From NCBI GenBank assembly GCA_020852775.1, contig JADZAD010000086.1, positions 1 to 12,706 of the forward strand: a DNA stretch of 12,706 bases. The letters are read 5' to 3'. Source of the DNA: Anaerolineae bacterium (GTDB lineage: Bacteria > Chloroflexota > Anaerolineae > Aggregatilineales > UBA3940). Position 1 is the first letter of the stretch, and every line of letters starts with the position of its first letter. The notes below the pieces were generated by a model. It was not told the DNA's origin. It was given only the letters and a program-made list of their open reading frames with translations, and ran no database searches. The position numbers and the translations under genes are program-made. Below are positions 5,325 to 12,706 of the stretch, piece after piece.

Positions 5325-7716
5325 CGACGAAGATCCGGTGCAGCATGACCCAGTTATCGATGATATGCCCATCCCCGGCGACGATGTTCAGGCGTTCTCC
5401 GGTTGTGTCTGAAAACCAGCCAAGCTCAAGCTCGTAGTTATCGGGCGGAATTTCGCCGGGGATATCCAGCAGGCGTTCATCCACGTAGACCTGCCCGGCC
5501 TCCCACGTCGAGGTACGCCCGTCATGGGTGACGGGGTTACCATCCGCCCCGGCCCATTTCTCATCCCAGCCCTTGATCACGTGCAGGAAGACCTTGTAGT
5601 TGTCGTCCCGCGGCGGGTCGAGCGCCAGCCAGTACAGCGTGACTTTCGTGCGCTGCCCCTGCCACAGCACCAGTGGGTCGATGCTGTAACCCACGAGCGC
5701 GAAGTGGTTATCGAAATTGATATAGGTCTGGTTCGGATACTCGCTACCCGGGCGCGCCACCGTCTGCAGGTCGGAGGCCAGCCAGAAGGAATCGCCGTTC
5801 GCTTCGCCGTCAATCCGGACGGGTGCGAGTTCATCTTCTGGATCGAACATGGTGACCGTCAGATACAGGCGATCCAGCGGCGCGTAGGCATACTCGGGCA
5901 GATAGAGGTGATAGGTCTCGGTGAAGATGCGCCCCGGTTCCCAGATGCTGGTGGGGTAGTTCCCGTGCCCGGTGTAGGTATTGCGTTCAGCGATCAGGAC
6001 GCCCTGGACGTGCCTGAGCTGAATGGCGAGCGTATACGGGACCTCGGTGCGGCGCAGCGCTTCCCAGGTGATGGTCACATCTACCCTCGAGCCGGGGAGC
6101 ATGTTCTCCGCCCCCTCGACCTGGTAGTCGAGGATCCGCGCGAAGTCCCCGATGACCACGTCCTTGCTGGCCAGTGACGGGGAAGTTGGGGCGGCCTGCG
6201 GGGGCGGCTTCTGATAGGCCGGGGCGATGTAGCCCAGCAGGGCGACCAGCGCGAAGCCCAGCATCGCCAGGGTGATGACGCCGGCAATGATCGCCCGGTT
6301 GGCCCGTGGCAGCAACCCCGTCACCCCCACGCTGATCAGTACGGCAAAAGCCGGCAGGCCGGGGAAGAAGAAGCGCCCCATCGCACCCGCCGGGCTGACA
6401 GTGATATATGCATACAGCACGATGAAGTTAATGACCACGCTGGCTGCCAGCACCGCCAGCATCTGCCACTGCTGCGCGGTAAGGAGTGGCAGCAGATCGG
6501 GCTGGCGCTCGCGTGGGCCGCCGCGCCGCAGGATGCGCTCCAGCAGCGGGCTGATACGCCGCGTATCCGCCTCACGCCGCCGGAACGGGCGATCCCGCAG
6601 CAGGCTGTGGCGCGTGATAAACGCCGCTAGCCCCAGCCCACCGACACCCGCCAGGATGCCCACACCCCGGTAGAAGCGCGGCGGCAGGGGGATCTGGCCG
6701 TAGCCGAAGCGCCCCCACAGGCTCGTCCAGGCATAGCCCAGTTCACGCCCGGTGAGCTGCACACCCGCGCGCGGGTCACGCGCCCCCCATATCTCGGTGA
6801 GGCGCAGAAAGCCTGTAGGCTCACCGTACAGGATGATGTTCCGGACGTACCACCACCCACTGATCGCCAGGGTGACTCCGGCGATAATCGCATTGGCGCG
6901 CAGCCAGCGAAGCCAGCGCGCGCGCTGGTCAGGCGCCGGGGCCGTCCAGATCGCCAGCAGCAGCGCCAGTTCGATCACCGCCAGCATCGCCACCAGGTTG
7001 AACTTCGTCAGGCTCGCCAACCCATAGGCCACACCGAGCCAGAGCGCCAGGCGGTCGGTTGCGCCATTGCGGATCACGAGCAGGCAGAGATATGTGATGG
7101 CCGCCCCGGCCAGCCCGGCGGGCACATCGTTGTTGATCGCCCCGCCGAGGTACAGAAACATCGGGTTCAGGGCGGCGATCGCAGCGGCGAGCAGGGCGAT
7201 GGCGTGCCGCCCGGGGAAGATACGCAGCACGATCAGGTAGGTAAGCAGGACGGTGCCCGCCCCCCAGAGCAGCGTTGTCCAGCGGGCGAGGTGCGCCGCC
7301 AGCGACGGCCCGCGGTAGGGCCAGCCTTCGTCCGGCCCGTGGATGTACAGGTTCTTGTTGTCCGTGCCGACTTCCCAGTTGCGGAAGCCCCACTGCGGGT
7401 TGGCCACCGGCTCATAGAGCGGATCATCGAGGCGCACCCAGGCACTAACCAGGGCCGCCGTCGCATAGTAGAGCGGCGGGTGATGCGCCTGCGCGTTGCC
7501 GGCCTCACCGGACTGCACCGGTAGTTCACCGATATCAGCGATGTAGCGCACGTAGCGGAAGTGCCGCAGTTCGTCCGTCGCCTCGTGGATCGGGTTGATC
7601 ACGCTGTAGGCGACGCCCAGCACGAGGTACAGGGCGGTGATCAGCACGGCCCAGAAATAGTGCCGCTGAGGGGAGCGCATAAAGTACTGCATAGCGCGGG
7701 ATTGTACCTGATCCAT
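5305..7716 (-). CDS. GT-C fold glycosyltransferase-like membrane protein with two C-terminal beta-sandwich modules
   Basis: This protein has 803 residues. A first helix at about 21-40 is followed by NPIHEATDELRHF with Asp48/Glu49, the GT-C acidic pair. Then comes HHPPLYYA, a loop motif common in GT39-like polyprenyl-sugar transferases, and about ten further helices to residue 500. A proline-rich linker (PPPQAAPTSP) leads to about 300 soluble residues. Two related beta-rich modules lie at about 515-655 and 665-790. The second has YKVFLHVIKGWD and NYELELGWFSDTTGERL, resembling the tail of the neighbouring transferase. It probably glycosylates envelope lipids or proteins, with the tails outside the membrane. 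The start at 7716 has no strong Shine-Dalgarno, and in-frame ATGs at 7692 and 7680 are possible alternatives. It overlaps the next gene by 20 nt and is divergent from the DUF4013 gene. Confidence 0.82.
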   Translation of the reverse strand: MDQVQSRAMQYFMRSPQRHYFWAVLITALYLVLGVAYSVINPIHEATDELRHFRYVRYIADIGELPVQSGEAGNAQAHHPPLYYATAALVSAWVRLDDPLYEPVANPQWGFRNWEVGTDNKNLYIHGPDEGWPYRGPSLAAHLARWTTLLWGAGTVLLTYLIVLRIFPGRHAIALLAAAIAALNPMFLYLGGAINNDVPAGLAGAAITYLCLLVIRNGATDRLALWLGVAYGLASLTKFNLVAMLAVIELALLLAIWTAPAPDQRARWLRWLRANAIIAGVTLAISGWWYVRNIILYGEPTGFLRLTEIWGARDPRAGVQLTGRELGYAWTSLWGRFGYGQIPLPPRFYRGVGILAGVGGLGLAAFITRHSLLRDRPFRRREADTRRISPLLERILRRGGPRERQPDLLPLLTAQQWQMLAVLAASVVINFIVLYAYITVSPAGAMGRFFFPGLPAFAVLISVGVTGLLPRANRAIIAGVITLAMLGFALVALLGYIAPAYQKPPPQAAPTSPSLASKDVVIGDFARILDYQVEGAENMLPGSRVDVTITWEALRRTEVPYTLAIQLRHVQGVLIAERNTYTGHGNYPTSIWEPGRIFTETYHLYLPEYAYAPLDRLYLTVTMFDPEDELAPVRIDGEANGDSFWLASDLQTVARPGSEYPNQTYINFDNHFALVGYSIDPLVLWQGQRTKVTLYWLALDPPRDDNYKVFLHVIKGWDEKWAGADGNPVTHDGRTSTWEAGQVYVDERLLDIPGEIPPDNYELELGWFSDTTGERLNIVAGDGHIIDNWVMLHRIFVDDNPYE

Positions 7717-7769
7717 CCGGGGCTTTCACAGCATAGCCGTCCACATACAGGCAGGCACAGCCAGCATGA

Positions 7770-7797
7770 TTGACACGCACACTGAAGCTTCTATAAT
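7770..7797 (+). promoter_or_regulatory. Exact-consensus sigma70 promoter of the DUF4013 gene
   Basis: TTGACA (7770-7775) and TATAAT (7792-7797) match the consensus at all twelve positions with a 16-nt spacer. The predicted start is about 7804, leaving an 80-nt leader before ATG 7886. Such a full match is unusual in a natural promoter and suggests strong, probably repressor-limited transcription. Confidence 0.8.
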
Positions 7798-7810
7798 GTG
7801 AACATGCAAT

Positions 7811-7855
7811 CATCCGGATAGTGAACAGTAGCCTGGTACATCCGGATTACGAACA
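7811..7855 (+). repeat. Two direct repeats CATCCGGAT-N3-GAACA (possible operator)
   Basis: CATCCGGAT occurs at 7811-7819 and 7839-7847. Each copy is followed after three bases by GAACA (7823-7827 and 7851-7855). The pitch is 28 bp. Within each, ATCCGGAT is an 8-bp palindrome. A further GAACAT is at 7800-7805. The copies lie between the predicted transcription start and the DUF4013 start codon, the right place for a repressor site or an RNA element. No known regulator is recognised. Confidence 0.6.
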
Positions 7856-7885
7856 TCTATTCCTGTGCAGAGAAAGCAGGTTCTC

Positions 7886-8596
7886 ATGGATTTCACGAAG
7901 GCGATTACGTATCCGTTTGATGATCAGGACTGGGTTCAGAAGCTGGGTATAGCGGCTGGCATCTTCCTGGGCGGTATTCTTTTATCGTTCCTGCTGGGCA
8001 TCCCGGCTATTCTCGCAGGATTGATACTGGGCGGCTGGCAGTTTGAAATCCTCAAGCGGGTGAAGCGCAACGACTCCCTGCCCCTCCCGGCATTCGATGA
8101 CTTCGGCGGATTGCTCAGTAAAGGGTTCACGCTGGCGCTCGGCATGATCGTCTACCAGATCCCCACGATCCTGTTCGCCTGTGCCATGAGCCTGTTCTTC
8201 CTGCTACCGGCCATGAGCGGCGGTGACAGTGATGCGGCTGCCGCCCTGACCGGAGTAGCCGGGATCGCAGTGGCCTGCTGCAGCTGCCTGATTATCCTGT
8301 ACGCGATTGCCGCCAGCATCGTGTATGCGGGTGGCCTCATTCGTTTTGCTGACCGAGAAGAACTCGGCACCTTCTTCCAGATCGGCGAGAACTTCGCGCT
8401 GGTGCGGAACAATATCGGTGATTTTGGTATGGCAGTGCTCTATCTGATTGGTGCCGGCCTGGTGGCCGGTGTCGCAGGGAGCATTGTTCCGCTAATCGGC
8501 ACTATCGCCGCCCAGGTCTTTATCTACTACTTCAGCGGTCACATCCTCGGCCAGTTGGCCGCCAAAATCAGCGGGTCGTCGGTCCCGGCTGTATAG
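7886..8596 (+). CDS. DUF4013 family integral membrane protein
   Basis: This 236-residue protein has the DUF4013 N-terminal pattern (MDFTKAITYPFDDQDWVQKLGI), followed by hydrophobic segments at about 25-50, 85-110, 125-155 and 185-225. A conserved polar loop (ILKRVKRNDSLPLPAFDDFGGLL) separates the first two. The family occurs in archaea and diverse bacteria. Its function is not established, and I do not infer one. ATG 7886 is preferred over the in-frame GTG at 7865 because GCAGG (7876-7880) sits 5 nt upstream and the family match begins at this Met. The gene stands alone, with a perfect promoter upstream and a strong terminator downstream. Glycine- and alanine-rich helices near the C-terminus may pack closely. 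Confidence 0.82.
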   Translation: MDFTKAITYPFDDQDWVQKLGIAAGIFLGGILLSFLLGIPAILAGLILGGWQFEILKRVKRNDSLPLPAFDDFGGLLSKGFTLALGMIVYQIPTILFACAMSLFFLLPAMSGGDSDAAAALTGVAGIAVACCSCLIILYAIAASIVYAGGLIRFADREELGTFFQIGENFALVRNNIGDFGMAVLYLIGAGLVAGVAGSIVPLIGTIAAQVFIYYFSGHILGQLAAKISGSSVPAV

Positions 8597-8629
8597 TTCG
8601 CACCCGCATTCAACCACTTGGCAGACAGC

Positions 8630-8660
8630 AAAAACGCGCCCGGTCGGGCGCGTTTTTTTT
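8630..8660. terminator. Bidirectional intrinsic terminator
   Basis: AAAAACGCGCCC (8630-8641) pairs with GGGCGCGTTTTT (8646-8657) around a GGTC loop, with T8653-8660 on the plus strand and the A-run giving U's on the minus strand. It lies between the convergent ends of the DUF4013 gene (8596) and the receiver gene (8675) and can serve both. Confidence 0.93.
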
Positions 8661-8674
8661 GGTGTGGCATATCG

Positions 8675-9037
8675 CTACTTCGCAAGCCTTGCAATGACCG
8701 CTTCCAACCTGTCAAAGTCCACCGGCTTCACCAGGTAATCCTGGGCCCCGGCGGCGCGGGCCTTCTCCATGAGGCCGGGGTCATCCTCCGCGGTGACAAA
8801 GACCACCGGGGTATCCCCGTAGGCCGGATCACGCTTGATGTAGCGGCATACTTCAAGGCCGTCCACCCCACCCATGTTGAGATCGAGCAGGATGAGGTCC
8901 GGCATGGCCTCGCGCAGATGGAGGATCGCCTGGCGTGGCCCATGCGCCACATAGGTTTCACGGTCAAGCAGGCTGACCATGTCGGCGATAGCCTGCGCCA
9001 TGTTCACGTCATCGTCCACAATCATCACATAAGACAT
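8675..9037 (-). CDS. Stand-alone CheY-like response regulator receiver
   Basis: This 120-residue protein is a single receiver domain with no output domain. The acidic pocket is Asp8/Asp9 in MIVDDD. The phosphoacceptor is Asp52 in ILLDLNM. The switch Thr82 is in VFVTAEDD, and the conserved Lys104 is in LVKPVDF. All residues needed for phosphorylation are present. Such proteins relay phosphate from a histidine kinase to a partner by contact. No kinase is in the window, so the partner is unknown. ATG 9037 is chosen because GGGG (9044-9047 on the minus strand) lies 6 nt upstream. An in-frame GTG at 9049 would add four residues. It is divergent from the ABC exporter and converges with the DUF4013 gene at a shared terminator. 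Confidence 0.92.
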   Translation of the reverse strand: MSYVMIVDDDVNMAQAIADMVSLLDRETYVAHGPRQAILHLREAMPDLILLDLNMGGVDGLEVCRYIKRDPAYGDTPVVFVTAEDDPGLMEKARAAGAQDYLVKPVDFDRLEAVIARLAK

Positions 9038-9076
9038 AGAGAACCCCACAGAACGCTCTGACCACTCACCTTTTCT

Positions 9077-9082
9077 ATTCTA
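9077..9082 (-). promoter_or_regulatory. Candidate -10 box of the receiver gene
   Basis: On the minus strand TAGAAT matches TATAAT at five of six bases and lies about 40 nt before ATG 9037. No good -35 is seen 17 nt upstream; that place (9100-9105) falls inside the 9-bp inverted repeat at 9099-9121, so transcription may need an activator bound there. Confidence 0.35.
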
Positions 9083-9098
9083 CATCATCTTTCTCCCG

Positions 9099-9121
9099 GA
9101 ACACCGCAGCCAGCGGTGTTC
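9099..9121. repeat. 9-bp perfect inverted repeat in the divergent gap
   Basis: GAACACCGC (9099-9107) and GCGGTGTTC (9113-9121) are exact inverted copies around AGCCA. No T-run follows on either strand, so it is not an intrinsic terminator. It sits between the receiver gene and the ABC exporter. A smaller CCCG/CGGG repeat follows at 9127-9140. An operator controlling one or both genes is the most likely reading. Confidence 0.55.
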
Positions 9122-9198
9122 TCTCCCCCGGAAATTCGGGTGTACCATTGGGCTGTCCGGCATGATACTGAGGCGGGATTTGCAGGAGGTCTGCGCGA

Positions 9199-10182
9199 AT
9201 GGCTGATACGCTGCCCGTGATTGAGACGTGGGGATTGGTGCGCCGCTTTGGCGAGGTGACCGCTGTTAACGGCCTGACGCTGGAAGTGCGCCGGGGTGAG
9301 GTCTTCGGCTTCCTTGGGCATAACGGTGCAGGCAAGACAACCACCGTCCGCCTGCTGAACGGCGTCCTCTCAGCAAGTGACGGCAAAGTGCGGGTGCTCG
9401 GGCTCGACCCTGCCCTTGAGGGCCCGGCGCTGCGGCGGCGTACCGGCGTCCTCACTGAGAACCCCTCGCTGGATGAACGCCTGAGCGCCCGTGAAAACCT
9501 GGAAATCTACGCGGCGCTGTATGATGTCCCTGTAGCAGAGACGCGCAGGCGGGTGGCTGACCTGATGGGCCAGTTCGACCTGGGGGAGCGGGCAGGTGAC
9601 AAGGCCGGGAGCTACAGCAAGGGCATGAAGCAGCGGCTGGCACTGGCCCGCGCCCTGCTGCACGCCCCTGAGCTAATCTTCCTCGATGAGCCCACCGCCG
9701 GGCTGGACCCGGTGGCGGCGCGTGACGTGCGCGAGTTGATCATGCATCTCAGCCGGGAGGAAGGCCGCACCGTATTTCTGTGTACGCACAATCTCGTCGA
9801 GGCACAGCGCCTGTGCGACCGGGTGGCGGTGCTGGATTCCGGGCGGCTGATTGCCATTGGCACCCCGGCGGAGCTCGGGCAGAAGGTCGGGCAGCGCCGG
9901 ACGGTAGAAGTCGAGGCCAGCCGGGAGACGGTGCAGCAGGCCCTGAGCCTGCTCCGGGCGATGCCTGGCCTTGCTGAGGTACAGACAGGGGATCACGGCA
10001 GCGTCATCAGCTTCAGTGGCGTGCCGCATGAAGGGATTCCACGGGTCGTGGCGGCGTTGGTCGAAGCGGGGGTGAGGCTGTACCGGGTCACGCCGCAGGA
10101 GCCGTCTCTGGAGGACATCTACTTCGCGCTGTACGAAGAAGCAAACGGGGGCAGGCAGCCCGCCGGGGGAGGGACACGATGA
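9199..10182 (+). CDS. ABC-2 type exporter, ATP-binding subunit
   Basis: This 327-residue protein is of the DrrA/NatA/CcmA class and powers export together with the membrane subunit that follows. Walker A is GHNGAGKTT at 40-48 (Lys46). The signature is SKGMKQ at about 140-145, the usual variant of LSGGQ in this class. Walker B is LIFLDEP with Asp163/Glu164, and the switch His197 lies in CTHN. A C-terminal extension of about 100 residues (from about 225) is typical of the class. AGGAGGT at 9184-9190, 8 nt upstream, fixes the start. Its stop overlaps the permease start in ATGA, so the two are translationally coupled. The substrate (drug, lipid, Na+ or peptide) cannot be told from sequence. An adjacent receiver is encoded divergently, but no functional link is shown. 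Confidence 0.94.
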   Translation: MADTLPVIETWGLVRRFGEVTAVNGLTLEVRRGEVFGFLGHNGAGKTTTVRLLNGVLSASDGKVRVLGLDPALEGPALRRRTGVLTENPSLDERLSARENLEIYAALYDVPVAETRRRVADLMGQFDLGERAGDKAGSYSKGMKQRLALARALLHAPELIFLDEPTAGLDPVAARDVRELIMHLSREEGRTVFLCTHNLVEAQRLCDRVAVLDSGRLIAIGTPAELGQKVGQRRTVEVEASRETVQQALSLLRAMPGLAEVQTGDHGSVISFSGVPHEGIPRVVAALVEAGVRLYRVTPQEPSLEDIYFALYEEANGGRQPAGGGTR

Positions 10183-10997
10183 ACTGGCGTGCCATGCGGG
10201 CGGTGATCCGCAAAGACCTGACTGTTGTGCTGCGGAGCAAAGCCGTGATCCTCCCGATCATCCTGCTGCCGCTGATTATGCAGGTGATTCTGCCAGCCGT
10301 TTTCGGCGCGGCGGCCTACTTCCTGCCGGAAGACAGCGAGGAGGTGGACGATCTCGGCCCGCTGCTCGATGCCTTCCCGGAGGCGCTGCGTGCGGAGATC
10401 GAATCACTTGAACCGAACCAGCTCTTCTTCATGCTGATGACGGTGTACACCTTCGCGCCGATGTATCTGATCGTGCCGTTGATGACCTCCAGCGTGATCG
10501 CCGCCGACAGCTTTGTTGGCGAGCGTGAGCGTAAGACGCTCGAAGCGCTGCTCTATACGCCACTGACTGACATGGAACTGATCGTCGCCAAGCTGCTCAC
10601 CGGCTGGATACCGGCGCTGGTGGTCGCGGTGGTCAGCTTCCTGCTGTACATGCTTGTGGTCAATGCGGTCGGCTGGCCGCTGATAGGGCGGCTTTTCTTT
10701 CCGAACTGGACATGGATTGTGCTGGTATTCTGGGTCGCCCCGGCGGTATCGATGCTCGGGCTGGGGCTGACGGTGGTCTTTTCCAGCCGGGTACAGACCT
10801 TCCAGGAAGCCTACCAGCTTGGTTCGATGGGCGTGCTGCCGATCGTCGCGCTGATGCTCGGTCAGATCGCCGGCCTGTTCTTCCTGAGCGTGGTGCTGTC
10901 GCTGCTGGTGGGGCTGCTGTTGTGGGTGGTTGATGCGATCCTGCTATGGTTCAGTGTGCAGACCTTCCAGCGTTCCGAACTGCTCGCCCGGATGTGA
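10179..10997 (+). CDS. ABC-2 type exporter, membrane permease subunit
   Basis: This 272-residue protein has about six membrane segments: near 22-48, 88-110, 142-170, 180-205, 215-235 and 238-260. A cytoplasmic N-terminus (MRAVIRKDLTVVLRSK) precedes the first. Between the second and third lies SFVGERERKTLEALLYTPL, the coupling-helix motif of ABC-2/NatB-like permeases. The extracytoplasmic loop after the first helix is short and acidic (EDSEEVDDLG). The ATG overlaps the ATPase stop by 4 nt. No terminator is evident before the uvrB promoter. The exported substrate is unknown. Confidence 0.9.
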   Translation: MNWRAMRAVIRKDLTVVLRSKAVILPIILLPLIMQVILPAVFGAAAYFLPEDSEEVDDLGPLLDAFPEALRAEIESLEPNQLFFMLMTVYTFAPMYLIVPLMTSSVIAADSFVGERERKTLEALLYTPLTDMELIVAKLLTGWIPALVVAVVSFLLYMLVVNAVGWPLIGRLFFPNWTWIVLVFWVAPAVSMLGLGLTVVFSSRVQTFQEAYQLGSMGVLPIVALMLGQIAGLFFLSVVLSLLVGLLLWVVDAILLWFSVQTFQRSELLARM

Positions 10998-11005
10998 TAC
11001 TGTGG

Positions 11006-11034
11006 CTGACTTCCTGGCACCGGTATGGTATAAT
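11006..11034 (+). promoter_or_regulatory. Promoter of uvrB with extended -10
   Basis: CTGACT (11006-11011, four of six) is followed after 17 nt by TATAAT (11029-11034, six of six), preceded by TGG, an extended -10. The predicted start is about 11041, giving a leader of about 60 nt. The -35 begins only 8 nt after the permease stop. Confidence 0.78.
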
Positions 11035-11045
11035 CCGTCCCCACT

Positions 11046-11059
11046 AGAACTCATGTTCG
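11046..11059. promoter_or_regulatory. LexA (SOS) box of uvrB, GAAC-N4-GTTC
   Basis: AGAACTCATGTTCG contains GAAC and GTTC arms spaced by 4 bases (11047-11058), the core of the Gram-positive-type LexA (DinR) box. It starts about 5 nt after the predicted transcription start, where bound LexA would block uvrB. uvrB is a classic SOS gene, which supports the call. Confidence 0.75.
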
Positions 11060-11101
11060 GAATCGTGGCCAGACGCTCGCCACAGGCAGGAGGCAGACCC
11101 C

Positions 11102-12706
<1,605 letters not shown>

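Noticed and set aside
5524..6177. Open frame of 217 codons opposite the second glycosyltransferase
   Set aside because: It lies entirely antisense to the beta-sandwich tail, has no ribosome site and no family resemblance.
7804..7821. Five-codon frame MQSSG starting at the predicted transcription start of the DUF4013 gene
   Set aside because: It is too short, has no unusual codon content and arises from the repeat sequence. Chance is the simplest explanation.

Overview
The window is about 12.7 kb of GC-rich bacterial chromosome that reads as ordinary, vertically inherited sequence. I see no insertion sequence, phage, CRISPR, tRNA or rRNA. The two large GT-C membrane transferases with beta-sandwich tails, the DUF4013 membrane protein and a Gram-positive-type LexA box (GAAC-N4-GTTC) in front of uvrB fit a member of the Chloroflexota, perhaps Anaerolineae-like. 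That assignment is an inference from gene style and is not proven by any marker here.

Layout, left to right. (1) The 3' part of prfA (release factor 1) enters from the left edge and is followed 9 nt later by a PIG-L/LmbE-type deacetylase. (2) A 294-nt gap (1608-1901) precedes a two-domain rhodanese. The gap holds a sigma70-like promoter, an 11-codon reading frame with its own ribosome binding site encoding MQVCVCLRRGR, and a chain of strong, partly exclusive RNA hairpins. It looks like a cysteine-responsive attenuator. The rhodanese ends in a 14-bp intrinsic terminator. (3) A SufE-like sulfur acceptor follows. (4) Two GT-C glycosyltransferase-like membrane proteins on the minus strand overlap by 20 nt and converge on sufE with a 2-nt gap. 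(5) A DUF4013 membrane protein is read divergently from an exact TTGACA-N16-TATAAT promoter, with two copies of CATCCGGAT-N3-GAACA in its leader, and ends in a bidirectional terminator. (6) A stand-alone CheY-like receiver lies on the minus strand. Divergent from it is an ABC-2 exporter pair (ATPase and permease, overlapping in ATGA). A 9-bp inverted repeat sits in the divergent gap. (7) uvrB runs off the right edge and has a good promoter with a LexA box just past the predicted transcription start.

The themes are translation termination, sulfur trafficking (a rhodanese persulfide donor next to a SufE persulfide acceptor, with a leader peptide that could sense cysteinyl-tRNA), cell-envelope glycosylation, export and signalling, and SOS-controlled excision repair. 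The most interesting element is the cysteine leader peptide and its structured leader. Next are the LexA box at uvrB and the paired repeats in front of the DUF4013 gene.
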